DNA from: JAZRUY01 sp045598845
GTDB lineage: Bacteria > Verrucomicrobiota > Lentisphaeria > Victivallales > Victivallaceae
Direction: 5' to 3'
Assembly: GCA_045598845.1 (NCBI GenBank)
Contig: JAZRUY010000191.1
Coordinates: 1-24,208 of the forward strand
DNA: 24,208 nt
Shown: positions 15,255 to 22,419 of the stretch, in pieces
How positions within the stretch are numbered: position 1 is the stretch's first letter
Layout of the letters: each line of letters begins with the position of its first letter
Notes under the pieces: generated by a model
The model's input: the letters and a program-made list of their open reading frames with translations, nothing else
Told to the model about the DNA's origin: nothing
Databases searched by the model: none
Program-made: the position numbers and the translations under genes

Positions 15255-16358
15255 TTATTTTTCAGCCGCGGCCGCAACGGTCACCGGATTGACTTTCTGC
15301 CCCGGGGCAGTCTTGTGCAGTCCTCCGGTGATCACCGTTTCTCCGTTCTTCAAACCGGCGGTAATTACCTGCCGGTCATATATCTGCTCTCCGATTTTCA
15401 CCAGACGTTTTTCCACCGTATTGTCATTACCGACCACATATACGTAATGCCCGTCGCCGTCACTCATAATCGCGCCGATGTTCACCGACGGCAGCGGCCG
15501 GCTGTACCGCTCGGTGAATTTGACCGTGACATAACCGCCGTGCACCAGTTCCTCGTCAGGATTGGCTGCGGTGAATTCCAGCATCATGGTACCGGTGGCG
15601 GAGTCGATGCGGTTATCGATGAAATTCAAAGTTAACGGCCGCGAAAATTCCCTTCCGTCGGCGCGGAACACTTTCAACTGCTGTTCGTTGCCGCTGCCGG
15701 AAAAATGGCGGAAATAATCCGCTTCGCTCATGGAGAACCGGATCCGCACCGGATCGAAACATACCAGCGTGGCCAGCGCGCCGCTGGCTGTATTGATGTA
15801 GTTGCCCTCATCGTAAGTATTGCGGCCGATTTTTCCGGAAACCGGCGCATAGACTTTGGTGTAGGAAAGATCATTCTGCGCCAGAATCAGTTCCGCTTCC
15901 GCCGCTTTGACCGCCGCCTCCGCGGTGCGGTAAACGCTGTAAGCGTTCTCGTATGAAGTCACGCTGGTGGCATTGCTCTTGTGCAGAGTATCGTAGCGCT
16001 GATACTCCTGCTTGGCGAAATCACGGGCGCTCTTCGCCTTGTCAAGCGCCGCCTGCGCCGACTTGACCTTGGCATCGTAAACCGTATCTTCAATCTGGAA
16101 CAGCAGATCGCCTTTGTTTACCATACTGCCTTTCTTGAAATACTGTTTTTCCAAAGTGCCGGAAACCCGCGCCACCAGATCCACCACCGAAGATCCGTTC
16201 ACTGTGCCGATATAACTTTTCGGTTCAGTCTGCTCAATGCCGCTGACCTGCTCCACCTGCACCGCCGGAACCGGCCGCTGCCCGGCCTCCGCACCGGCGC
16301 AGACCGCAGTCATACCGCAAGCCAGCACCGCCATACCCAGTTTACCGATTTTCATCAT
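15255..16358 (-). CDS. RND efflux periplasmic adaptor (membrane fusion protein, AcrA type)
   Basis: Links the RND pump to the outer-membrane channel. It has 367 residues. A signal sequence occupies about 1-25; cleavage after AEA is plausible, while Cys13 in VLAC could be a lipid-anchor site, so the anchoring mode is unsure. The first half of the lipoyl domain lies at about 55-90 (VSGTLEKQYFKKGSMVNKGD), a coiled-coil hairpin at 95-165, the second lipoyl half at 170-190 (APVSGKIGRNTYDEG), then beta-barrel and membrane-proximal domains. GAGG lies six bases before the first of two adjacent ATGs. It lies 76 nt after marR in the same direction. No TolC-like gene follows, so the channel must come from elsewhere. 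Confidence 0.95.
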   Translation of the reverse strand: MMKIGKLGMAVLACGMTAVCAGAEAGQRPVPAVQVEQVSGIEQTEPKSYIGTVNGSSVVDLVARVSGTLEKQYFKKGSMVNKGDLLFQIEDTVYDAKVKSAQAALDKAKSARDFAKQEYQRYDTLHKSNATSVTSYENAYSVYRTAEAAVKAAEAELILAQNDLSYTKVYAPVSGKIGRNTYDEGNYINTASGALATLVCFDPVRIRFSMSEADYFRHFSGSGNEQQLKVFRADGREFSRPLTLNFIDNRIDSATGTMMLEFTAANPDEELVHGGYVTVKFTERYSRPLPSVNIGAIMSDGDGHYVYVVGNDNTVEKRLVKIGEQIYDRQVITAGLKNGETVITGGLHKTAPGQKVNPVTVAAAAEK

Positions 16359-16434
16359 CTTCCGCCTCTTTCCTTATGTATTTATGGTAGAATCATTTTT
16401 ATGTTTTATATCCGGAAAATCTTTCGTTTCCGGC

Positions 16435-16902
16435 TCAATTGCCATGTTCAGTTTTTGCCGCTGCAGGCTCTTCGAGCAGACCGCTGATGCGCTCGGTAAC
16501 CGCGATGTATCCGGCCAGTTCCTCATCGCTCAATCCGGTACGCAACCGCCGGTTAAGCTCGAGTGCGGATTCCACCAGATGCCGCTGAATAGTTCTGGCC
16601 TTGGCGGTCAGTTCGAGCCGCTTGCGCCGCGCATCGTCTGTATCCTGACGCCGTTCGATCAGACCGTCGCGCTCCAGCAGTTTCAATGCGCCGGTGGCGG
16701 TGGAACGGCGGATTCCGAATTCCGATTCGATATCGTGCTGATAGATCGGCCTCCACTGTGAAACCACCGCGATGAAACAGAGTATATGCCCCTGCGGACC
16801 GGTCAACCCGATACCGGCGACATTGCGGTCGTAAAAGCGGCGCAGCCTTTTGCTCAGCACGCTCAGCACCTTGACCAGTTTGAAATCATCTTCAGGCTGC
16901 AC
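16435..16902 (-). CDS. MarR-family transcriptional regulator
   Basis: Likely ligand-responsive repressor of the efflux operon it heads. The 155-residue protein has the MarR winged-helix: HDIESEFGIRRSTATGALKLL (about 56-76) is the helix-turn-helix and RRQDTDDARRKRLELT (84-99) the wing with its usual D-x-R pattern. Flanking helices would form the dimer interface. The start is GTG at 16900-16902, with GGAGG five bases upstream; no in-frame ATG is available nearby. The promoter at 16944-16972 overlaps an inverted repeat, which suggests autoregulation. Loss or inhibition of MarR proteins usually raises efflux; that this applies here is inference from position. Confidence 0.92.
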   Translation of the reverse strand: MQPEDDFKLVKVLSVLSKRLRRFYDRNVAGIGLTGPQGHILCFIAVVSQWRPIYQHDIESEFGIRRSTATGALKLLERDGLIERRQDTDDARRKRLELTAKARTIQRHLVESALELNRRLRTGLSDEELAGYIAVTERISGLLEEPAAAKTEHGN

Positions 16903-16918
16903 CGCATCCTCCGCCGCA

Positions 16919-16958
16919 ATGTTATGTTAGTTACCGAACAATTAATATGCCATAACAT
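16919..16958. promoter_or_regulatory. Inverted-repeat operator candidate for MarR
   Basis: Perfect 8-bp arms ATGTTATG (16919-16926) and CATAACAT (16951-16958) flank an inner imperfect palindrome around GTTACCGAAC (16930-16939). The array covers the -10 and the expected start of transcription, the right place for a repressor. Confidence 0.55.
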
Positions 16959-16972
16959 CCGGCATTTGTCAA
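16944..16972 (-). promoter_or_regulatory. Promoter of the marR-mfp-rnd operon
   Basis: Minus-strand TTGACA at 16967-16972, 17-bp spacer, CATATT at 16944-16949. It lies between the upstream operon's terminator and marR. Confidence 0.65.
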
Positions 16973-17028
16973 GCGTTATCCCGGGAATATCCGCACGTCG
17001 GCTTTCACATATCGGCAAGCGCCGGTAT

Positions 17029-17064
17029 AAAAAATCATCCGTCCGGCAAATCTGCCGGGGATGA
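17029..17064 (-). terminator. Terminator of the PUA/EVE-J-HIRAN operon
   Basis: On the minus strand a two-part stem (TCATCC/GGATGA plus CCGGCA/TGCCGG, 4-nt loop, small bulge) is followed by six T. It starts about 35 nt after the HIRAN stop codon. Confidence 0.85.
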
Positions 17065-17098
17065 CTTATTCCTGATACTCCCGGATAACTGAACTTCG

Positions 17099-17524
17099 CT
17101 AAAAATCGCGCATAAAAACTTTGATCCCGATATCCGCCCAATAGCAGTCCGGCAGTTCTCCAAGGTTCCGAATGTAAGCAACTTCGGCAAACAGCATTTT
17201 GCCTCCGTCCATCAGCCGGGACGGTATCTCGTTTCTGCTTCTGGGCAGATATCCGATTCTTCCGGCGGCGGTCATCACCGCTACCGCCAGCGGATCATGC
17301 CGGTTGCGCGGCTCGCGCCGCAGTTCCAGAATATCACCGGCGGCAAGTCCACTGGTTTTCTCGAATATGCCGTCCGCGTAACAAGTTCCGGCCACGCGGC
17401 ACTCAAACAGAAAAAGCTCCCGCTCAAACGGCTGCGGCAGACTGCCGCTTCGCAGCAGCGGAGCCAGTTTACTCCATTGCTCCTGCGGAATCAATGCGCC
17501 TGATGATGAACCCTTATCCTGCAT
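17099..17524 (-). CDS. HIRAN-domain protein
   Basis: The 141-residue protein is mostly one HIRAN domain (about 38-120): ECRVAGTCYADG, then GDILELRREPRNRHDPLAV, GRIGYLPR and a run through SRLMDGGKMLFAEV, the order typical of the family. HIRAN domains in eukaryotic HLTF/Rad5 proteins bind DNA 3' ends at damaged or stalled forks; stand-alone bacterial forms are little characterised. There is no helicase or nuclease domain attached. Its ATG lies 11 bp inside the end of the J-domain gene, so the two are translationally coupled. It is the last gene of the operon. Domain assignment is from the motif pattern; the role in DNA maintenance is inference. Confidence 0.85.
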   Translation of the reverse strand: MQDKGSSSGALIPQEQWSKLAPLLRSGSLPQPFERELFLFECRVAGTCYADGIFEKTSGLAAGDILELRREPRNRHDPLAVAVMTAAGRIGYLPRSRNEIPSRLMDGGKMLFAEVAYIRNLGELPDCYWADIGIKVFMRDF

Positions 17525-18338
17525 TTCCAGCCTCCGTCTTCAGCTGGTCGCGCATTTCTTCCAGCATAGTTTTATTTTCCAGACAGACGGAAATCAGTTT
17601 ATCCAGCTCAGCCCGGCGGCGTTGCACCTTCCGGCTATCCGCCAGCAATTCGCGCCAGACAAAGGGCTTTTCCTTTTGCAGCCGTTCCATCGCGGCGGAT
17701 AGCTTGTCGCACTTTTGCTCCAGTTCCTGGATCCGCTTCCGCATATCATCCGGCGCCGGAGCGTGAGCAGGTCTGCCGGAAAGCAGCTCTTCCGCCATAT
17801 CCTCAAGCAGCATCAGACGGCTCAGATCGCCGTTACGGTAAGCCGCCGTTGCCTGTTCCCAGATACAGGCCGCCCGCGGCGGCAAATCCGGATGCAGATC
17901 CGGATGCAGACGTTTGGCCAGCGAACGGTAGATCCTTTTCAACTCGGCGGAATCCGCCTTGCCAAGCCCCGGAAGCAGGCTGTATTTTTCCGCCGCGGCA
18001 AGCTGCCGGCGCTTATTTTCCAATTGCGCCTTGAACTCGGCGAACTCCCCGGCGATGATTTTCTTTACCTCCGCGAAATCAATTTTTTCATTGCGGTTGA
18101 CCGCCGCGCGGTACAGTGAAATCTCGCGCCGCAGCCGGCCGCAGCCGATCTGCAATTCAAACAGCCGGTATTCCTTGCGGCCGATTTTCATCATATATTC
18201 GGTTTCCAGATTGTGCCGCACGGTATTATCGAGCATCTCGTATTCCTCCACCAGGGCGCAGTAGGTATTCTCCAAATGGCGGAGATATTGCATATTGCTC
18301 CGGTATTCCGGATTAAGCGCGGGTGAAAAATCAGTCAT
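17514..18338 (-). CDS. J-domain protein with coiled-coil flanks
   Basis: A 274-residue protein, started at ATG 18336-18338 because GGAGG lies five bases upstream. Residues 1-120 are helical and charged, probably coiled coil. A J-like domain follows at about 127-180: helix II ELKRIYRSLAKRL, the HPD loop at 145-147, and helix III through WEQATAAYRNGDLSRL. The HPDL motif is immediately repeated (145-152). Residues 198-270 form another likely coiled coil. J domains stimulate Hsp70 ATPase activity; no glycine-rich or zinc region is present, so it is not DnaJ itself but a specialised client adaptor. It sits 35 nt after the PUA/EVE-like gene and overlaps the HIRAN gene. Confidence 0.8.
   Translation of the reverse strand: MTDFSPALNPEYRSNMQYLRHLENTYCALVEEYEMLDNTVRHNLETEYMMKIGRKEYRLFELQIGCGRLRREISLYRAAVNRNEKIDFAEVKKIIAGEFAEFKAQLENKRRQLAAAEKYSLLPGLGKADSAELKRIYRSLAKRLHPDLHPDLPPRAACIWEQATAAYRNGDLSRLMLLEDMAEELLSGRPAHAPAPDDMRKRIQELEQKCDKLSAAMERLQKEKPFVWRELLADSRKVQRRRAELDKLISVCLENKTMLEEMRDQLKTEAGNAG
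17886..17909 (-). repeat. 12-bp tandem duplication doubling the HPDL motif
   Basis: Two perfect adjacent 12-bp copies (CTGCATCCGGAT on the minus strand) within the J-domain gene, adding four codons in frame and giving HPDLHPDL. Confidence 0.9.
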
Positions 18339-18373
18339 TCCGCCTCCTTCATATACAGGTCTGATTTGCGCCG

Positions 18374-18910
18374 TCACATTCCGATCTGATTCATCATCAG
18401 GGTTGAAACAAGCAACTGATCATTGGGGGTACCCCTGCGTTCCGTCAAATCAAGGCGGCGGCGGAATTCCCCGGCATTGTCATGCAGGTATGAATTCCAC
18501 ATCAGCTCCAAGGCATCGGCCTGGGTCCCGGTCAGTACAGTACCGGAATGTCCTCCGTACCAGTCGAAATCCGGGATGGAGTCCCGCAGCTCCTCCGACC
18601 CGAGCAGATCAAAAACCGCCGGATTTATCATAATCTCCGCTGTATAATCGCAGTAATACACGGTTCTTCCGCGGCCGCTCCAGTCCTCATCCGGATACGG
18701 ATCGGAGGTCAGTACCCCCGCCGCGACGATGCCGGACGGTCCCGCTCCGACTTTCAGCATATAAAAGCGGTCTCCGCGATGAACTTTTTCATACTCCCTT
18801 ATACTCCAGTTCATTTCAGCGCCGCCGTTGGCGATTAAATCCAAAAAATCCATCATACTGACAGATGATATAGCCGGATTCCATTTTAAAATCACCGTAT
18901 TTCCGTTCAT
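18374..18910 (-). CDS. PUA/EVE-like domain protein (tentative)
   Basis: A 178-residue soluble protein. I start it at ATG 18908-18910, with AAGGGA upstream; an earlier in-frame ATG lacks one. Seen in sequence: KWNPAISS at 9-16, GDRFYMLKVG (46-55), GIVAAGVLTSDPY (60-72), DWSGRGRTVYY (76-86) and FDWYGGHSG (115-123). The 'WNP ... GDRFYML ... GIVAAGVL' pattern resembles PUA-fold/EVE-like modules, which in other proteins read modified bases in DNA or RNA. This is a resemblance judged by eye and could be wrong; a stand-alone protein of unknown family is the alternative. It is the first gene of the operon with the J-domain and HIRAN genes. Confidence 0.6.
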   Translation of the reverse strand: MNGNTVILKWNPAISSVSMMDFLDLIANGGAEMNWSIREYEKVHRGDRFYMLKVGAGPSGIVAAGVLTSDPYPDEDWSGRGRTVYYCDYTAEIMINPAVFDLLGSEELRDSIPDFDWYGGHSGTVLTGTQADALELMWNSYLHDNAGEFRRRLDLTERRGTPNDQLLVSTLMMNQIGM

Positions 18911-18954
18911 ATCGCTTTCCCTTCGCATCTTGTACCGCCTGTTTTTTATATTTT

Positions 18955-18960
18955 ATTATA
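18955..18960 (-). promoter_or_regulatory. Candidate -10 box for the PUA/EVE-J-HIRAN operon
   Basis: A perfect TATAAT on the minus strand 44 bp before the first ATG. The expected -35 position (GCAAAA, 18978-18983) is poor, so the promoter may be weak or need an activator. Confidence 0.35.
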
Positions 18961-19024
18961 CATCGCATGAATACCCATTTTGCGTCCATCCGAATAAAAT
19001 TTAACGGATTTTTTTATTTTTCAC

Positions 19025-19053
19025 TTTATAAATGCGCATATCCGGCATATTAT
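19025..19053 (+). promoter_or_regulatory. Candidate promoter for the MFS gene
   Basis: TTTATA at 19025-19030, 17-bp spacer, TATTAT at 19048-19053, giving a leader of about 45 nt. Both boxes are imperfect. Confidence 0.4.
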
Positions 19054-19102
19054 AGCGTCCGTCAAACATAAATTTAACATCAATACCTGCGGGAGGATTA
19101 AA

Positions 19103-20344
19103 TTGTTTTCGGTACGCCGCTGTTCAAAATACAATTTGGCAAGTTATGCCGCCTTTACCGCCTACGCTATCTGCTCGCTGATCATACCGCTGGCGCTGGT
19201 GCAAATCAGCCGGAGTCTCGCTTTTCCGCTGGAAGCGGGAGGCATGGGCAGAGGCGGCGCCCTGCAGCTGATCCGCAGCGGAGCCAAGCTGGTCACCTTG
19301 GCGGTCTGCTGCCGCGCCGGCGCCAAATTCGGCAACCGCAGAGTACTGGGCTGGAGTATGCTGCTGGCCGGAGCGGGAATCCTGATCTGCTCCGCCGCCT
19401 CCTGCTATGCGATGCTGCTGCCCGGTCTGCTGCTGGCCGGACTGGGGGAAGGTCTTATCGAAGGACTGGGTACGCCGTTCGTACAGGAACTTCATCCGGA
19501 TGCGCCGGAAAAATACGTCAGTATCGCCCATTCTTTCTGGTCGGTCGGCATTGCGGTGTGTGTAATCGGCGGCGGAGCACTGCTGCAGACTGGAGTGTCT
19601 TGGCGCATCGTGCTGATGCTTGCCGGACTGGCGGCACTGACGGCGGCGGCCGGTTTCACCGGTGGAGGCTCCGTTGCGGAGACTTCGTCATGCCGGGAAG
19701 ATAATCTGAAAACCACCTTGCGGCGGCTGGCGGAGATCGCGCGCAGACCGCGCTTCTGGGTGTACTGTCTGGCGATGTTCATCGGCGCCGGTGCGGAATT
19801 CGGTCTGACTTTCTGGTCCGCCTCTTTTCTGCAACTCCGTTTCCGGTCCTCCGCACTGCTTTCCGGACTCGGCACCGGAGTGATCGCCGCCGGAATGTTC
19901 CTTGGACGGATGGCTTTCGGCTGGATTGCCCGCGGCAACCGGTTAAAGTATATCCTGCTCGGAGCATCGCTGGGGACAGTAATCCCCGCCGCGCTGCTGC
20001 CGCTGATGTGTCCGGAATTCTTCGCCTCGCCCGGAGCCATGTATGCCGCCTTGTTCATCCTGCTGTTCATATGCGGCATCGGCATTGCGCCTTACTGGCC
20101 GATACTGCAGGTTTACGGTGTAAAACAACTCCCGGAACTTGACGGCACGCTGCTGTACATCTGCTTTTCCGCGGTAGGGATTCCGGGAAGCGGATTTTTC
20201 ACCTGGCTGCTCGGTATGCTCGGCGACCGGTTCGGTACCTCCGGAGCCTTCGCCGTAATTCCGGTCACTTTGCTCGGATATGCCGCTATAATCTTTACCG
20301 AAGGCTGGATTTTTCCGCGGCGGACGCCTCTTCCTGAAAAATAA
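19103..20344 (+). CDS. Major facilitator superfamily transporter
   Basis: A 413-residue inner-membrane secondary transporter with about twelve hydrophobic segments and a cytoplasmic middle loop near 195-210. The loop between segments 2 and 3 (GAKFGNRRVLG) and that between 8 and 9 (GRMAFGWIARGNR) resemble the family's motif A. The start is TTG at 19103-19105, set by GGAGG seven bases upstream; no ATG is placed nearby. Substrate cannot be assigned; sugar or organic-acid uptake and drug efflux are both possible. It is transcribed away from the PUA/EVE operon and ends at a shared terminator with pckG. Confidence 0.88.
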   Translation: MFSVRRCSKYNLASYAAFTAYAICSLIIPLALVQISRSLAFPLEAGGMGRGGALQLIRSGAKLVTLAVCCRAGAKFGNRRVLGWSMLLAGAGILICSAASCYAMLLPGLLLAGLGEGLIEGLGTPFVQELHPDAPEKYVSIAHSFWSVGIAVCVIGGGALLQTGVSWRIVLMLAGLAALTAAAGFTGGGSVAETSSCREDNLKTTLRRLAEIARRPRFWVYCLAMFIGAGAEFGLTFWSASFLQLRFRSSALLSGLGTGVIAAGMFLGRMAFGWIARGNRLKYILLGASLGTVIPAALLPLMCPEFFASPGAMYAALFILLFICGIGIAPYWPILQVYGVKQLPELDGTLLYICFSAVGIPGSGFFTWLLGMLGDRFGTSGAFAVIPVTLLGYAAIIFTEGWIFPRRTPLPEK

Positions 20345-20367
20345 AAACGCCGCCTTATACGGCGGAT

Positions 20368-20403
20368 AACAAAGCGGAGACGCTGCCGCGTCTCCGCTTT
20401 GTT
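20368..20403. terminator. Bidirectional terminator between the MFS gene and pckG
   Basis: A perfect 16-bp stem (AACAAAGCGGAGACGC and its complement) with a TGCC loop lies between the two convergent genes. A smaller CCGCC/GGCGG hairpin precedes it on the MFS side. The A/T at the base of the stem can serve as a short U-run in either direction. Confidence 0.8.
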
Positions 20404-20421
20404 GCTATATGACACCGGGGA

Positions 20422-22263
20422 CTATTTGAGTCTGGCTTCCAGCCCCTTAAGCTGATCAGCCAGTTCCGCCGGCAGATGACCTTCGAACTTCTTGTAATGT
20501 TCTTTAATCATCTCCAGCTCCTTCAGCCAGCCTTCCCGGTCAACTTTCAGCAGCTCGGCAAGATCTTCCCTGCTGACTTCTCCTTCAAGCCCGTCCAGAC
20601 AAACGGCATCCACCGTCGGCAGAATACCGATGGCGGTATCCTGGCAGTCACCCTCGCCGTTGCAGCGCGCGAAAATCCAGGCCAGCACACGGCTGTTGTC
20701 TCCGAATCCCGGCCACATGAATTTGCCGTCGGCATTCTTGCGGAACCAGTTTACGCAGAAAATCTTCGGCAGATTGCCCTGGGCCGCGCCGGTCTTGCCG
20801 ATATCCAGCCAGTGCCGGAAATAATCGCCCATATTGTAACCGCAGAAGGGCAGCATGGCGAAAGGATCGCGGCGCACTGTGCCGGCCTTCACATCCAGAG
20901 CCGCGGCGGTGACTTCAGACCCGACCGTGGAACCGATGAACACACCGTGCTCCCAGCTCTTGGACTGATATACCAGCGGCAGAGTCGACGGCCGGCGGCC
21001 TCCGAACAGAAACGCGCTGACCGGTACTCCGGCGGGATCTTCCCACTCGGCGGCAATCGCCGGGCAGTTGCAGGCGCGGGCGGTGAAACGGGCATTCGGA
21101 TGAGCTGCTTTGCCCGGTTTGCCGTCGGCATCCACCTGCCCCGGCTTCCAGTCATTTCCCTTCCAGTCGATCAAGTGCGCCGGCGGCTCGGTGCCGATGC
21201 CTTCCCACCACACATCGCCGTCATCGGTAAGCGCAACGTTGGTGAAAATGGTATCCTTGGCGCAGGAGAGCATGGCGTTCTTGTTGGATTTCATGCTGGT
21301 TCCGGGAGCCACGCCGAAGAATCCTGCTTCAGGATTGATGGCGCGCAGATGACCTTCTTTATCGAACTTCATCCAGGCGATATCATCGCCCACGGTTTCC
21401 ACTTTCCAGCCCGGCAGAGTCGGAATCAGCATCGCCAGATTGGTTTTACCGCAGGCGCTCGGAAACGCTCCGGTAACATATTTGACTTCGCCCTTGGGAT
21501 TAGTAAGTTTGAGAATGAGCATATGCTCGGCCATCCAGCCCTCGTCGCGGGCCTGCACTGTGGCGATACGCAGCGCCAGACACTTCTTGCCGAGCAGCGC
21601 ATTGCCGCCGTAACCGGAGCCGAAAGACCAGATTTCACGGGTTTCCGGGAACTGGGCGATGTATTTCTTCTCAATCGGAGCGCAAGGCCATACGCCGTTA
21701 TCGCTCTCGCCGGCAGCCAGCGGCTTGCCGACCGAATGGACGCATGGCACGAACTCGCCGTCGCCCAGCACGTCAAGCACCCGGATTCCCACGCGGGTCA
21801 TCACTTCCATATTGATCACCACATAGGCGGAGTCGGTGATCTCAACTCCGATCTTGGCTATCGGACTGCCCACCGGCCCCATGGAAAACGGGATCACATA
21901 CATGGTGCGCCCCTTCATGCAGCCGGTATACAAATCCAGCATGGTCTTTTTCAGCTCGACCGGATCGATCCAGTTGTTGGTCGGACCGGCGTCTTCCTTT
22001 TTGGCGGAAGCGATAAAAGTACGGGCCTCCACGCGCGCCACATCGGAAGGATCGGAGCGGAAAAGCAGCGAATTGGGGCGCTTGGCCGGATTGAGACGGG
22101 TAGCCAGACCGCAGTCCACCAGCTCGTTGCAGAGCCGGTCATATTCCCCGCGGCTGCCATCGCACCAGTAAAGGGCGTCCGGCTGGCAGATTTCCACCCA
22201 GTGATCAACCCAGTCGATCAACTTGCGGTTGTTAGTGTTCGGAGCATTGAGTTTCTTTGTCAT
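20422..22263 (-). CDS. pckG: Phosphoenolpyruvate carboxykinase (GTP)
   Basis: Interconverts oxaloacetate + GTP and PEP + CO2 + GDP; in fermenting anaerobes it often runs towards oxaloacetate. It has 613 residues, the usual length of the GTP type (ATP type is shorter and lacks the Cys). The kinase-1a loop GAFPSACGKTN holds Cys271 and Lys273; Asp293/Asp294 lie in VGDDIAWM, and NPEAGFFGVAPGTS (310-323) is present. The N-terminal substrate region around RTMYVIPFSMGP is also conserved. AAGGA lies eight bases before the ATG. It is a single-gene unit with a promoter at 22322-22350. Confidence 0.97.
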   Translation of the reverse strand: MTKKLNAPNTNNRKLIDWVDHWVEICQPDALYWCDGSRGEYDRLCNELVDCGLATRLNPAKRPNSLLFRSDPSDVARVEARTFIASAKKEDAGPTNNWIDPVELKKTMLDLYTGCMKGRTMYVIPFSMGPVGSPIAKIGVEITDSAYVVINMEVMTRVGIRVLDVLGDGEFVPCVHSVGKPLAAGESDNGVWPCAPIEKKYIAQFPETREIWSFGSGYGGNALLGKKCLALRIATVQARDEGWMAEHMLILKLTNPKGEVKYVTGAFPSACGKTNLAMLIPTLPGWKVETVGDDIAWMKFDKEGHLRAINPEAGFFGVAPGTSMKSNKNAMLSCAKDTIFTNVALTDDGDVWWEGIGTEPPAHLIDWKGNDWKPGQVDADGKPGKAAHPNARFTARACNCPAIAAEWEDPAGVPVSAFLFGGRRPSTLPLVYQSKSWEHGVFIGSTVGSEVTAAALDVKAGTVRRDPFAMLPFCGYNMGDYFRHWLDIGKTGAAQGNLPKIFCVNWFRKNADGKFMWPGFGDNSRVLAWIFARCNGEGDCQDTAIGILPTVDAVCLDGLEGEVSREDLAELLKVDREGWLKELEMIKEHYKKFEGHLPAELADQLKGLEARLK

Positions 22264-22290
22264 AACGCAATCCTTTTCATTTGCCGGGCT

Positions 22291-22310
22291 GACACCCGCG
22301 TTTGGACACC
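22291..22310. promoter_or_regulatory. Direct repeat GACACC x2 in the pckG leader
   Basis: GACACC at 22291-22296 and 22305-22310, 14 bp apart, lie between the pckG -10 and its start codon. The spacing and position could suit a regulator, but two 6-bp words are weak evidence. Confidence 0.25.
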
Positions 22311-22321
22311 AAAATCCTTTT

Positions 22322-22350
22322 AATATAAACCGCCGCCGCGGCTTTTACAA
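22322..22350 (-). promoter_or_regulatory. Promoter for pckG
   Basis: Minus-strand TTGTAA at 22345-22350, 17-bp GC-rich spacer, TATATT at 22322-22327. The leader would be about 50 nt. Confidence 0.6.
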
Positions 22351-22364
22351 TCAATTGACGGCAT

Positions 22365-22394
22365 AAAAAAGCGGAGCCGCACAGCTCCGCTTTT
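22365..22394 (-). terminator. Terminator after the membrane-anchored orphan gene
   Basis: On the minus strand an 11-bp stem (AAAAGCGGAGC/GCTCCGCTTTT, 6-nt loop) ends in a run of T. It lies about 25 nt after the stop codon and separates that gene from the pckG promoter. Confidence 0.9.
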
Positions 22395-22419
22395 ACTGAA
22401 TTATCAGCTTAATTCTGAA

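Noticed and set aside
14295..15635. 446-codon plus-strand frame opposite the RND and adaptor genes
   Set aside because: It spans the junction of two real genes on the other strand and has the His/Arg-rich composition of an antisense shadow.
17514..18377. GTG start at 18377 for the J-domain gene
   Set aside because: It would overlap the upstream stop codon and lacks a ribosome site, while ATG 18338 has GGAGG at good spacing.
20476..22323. Long open frame of 615 codons on the plus strand opposite pckG
   Set aside because: It is the mirror of a well-supported enzyme gene; the protein has no motifs and no ribosome-binding site. GC-rich codon use on one strand keeps the opposite frame open.
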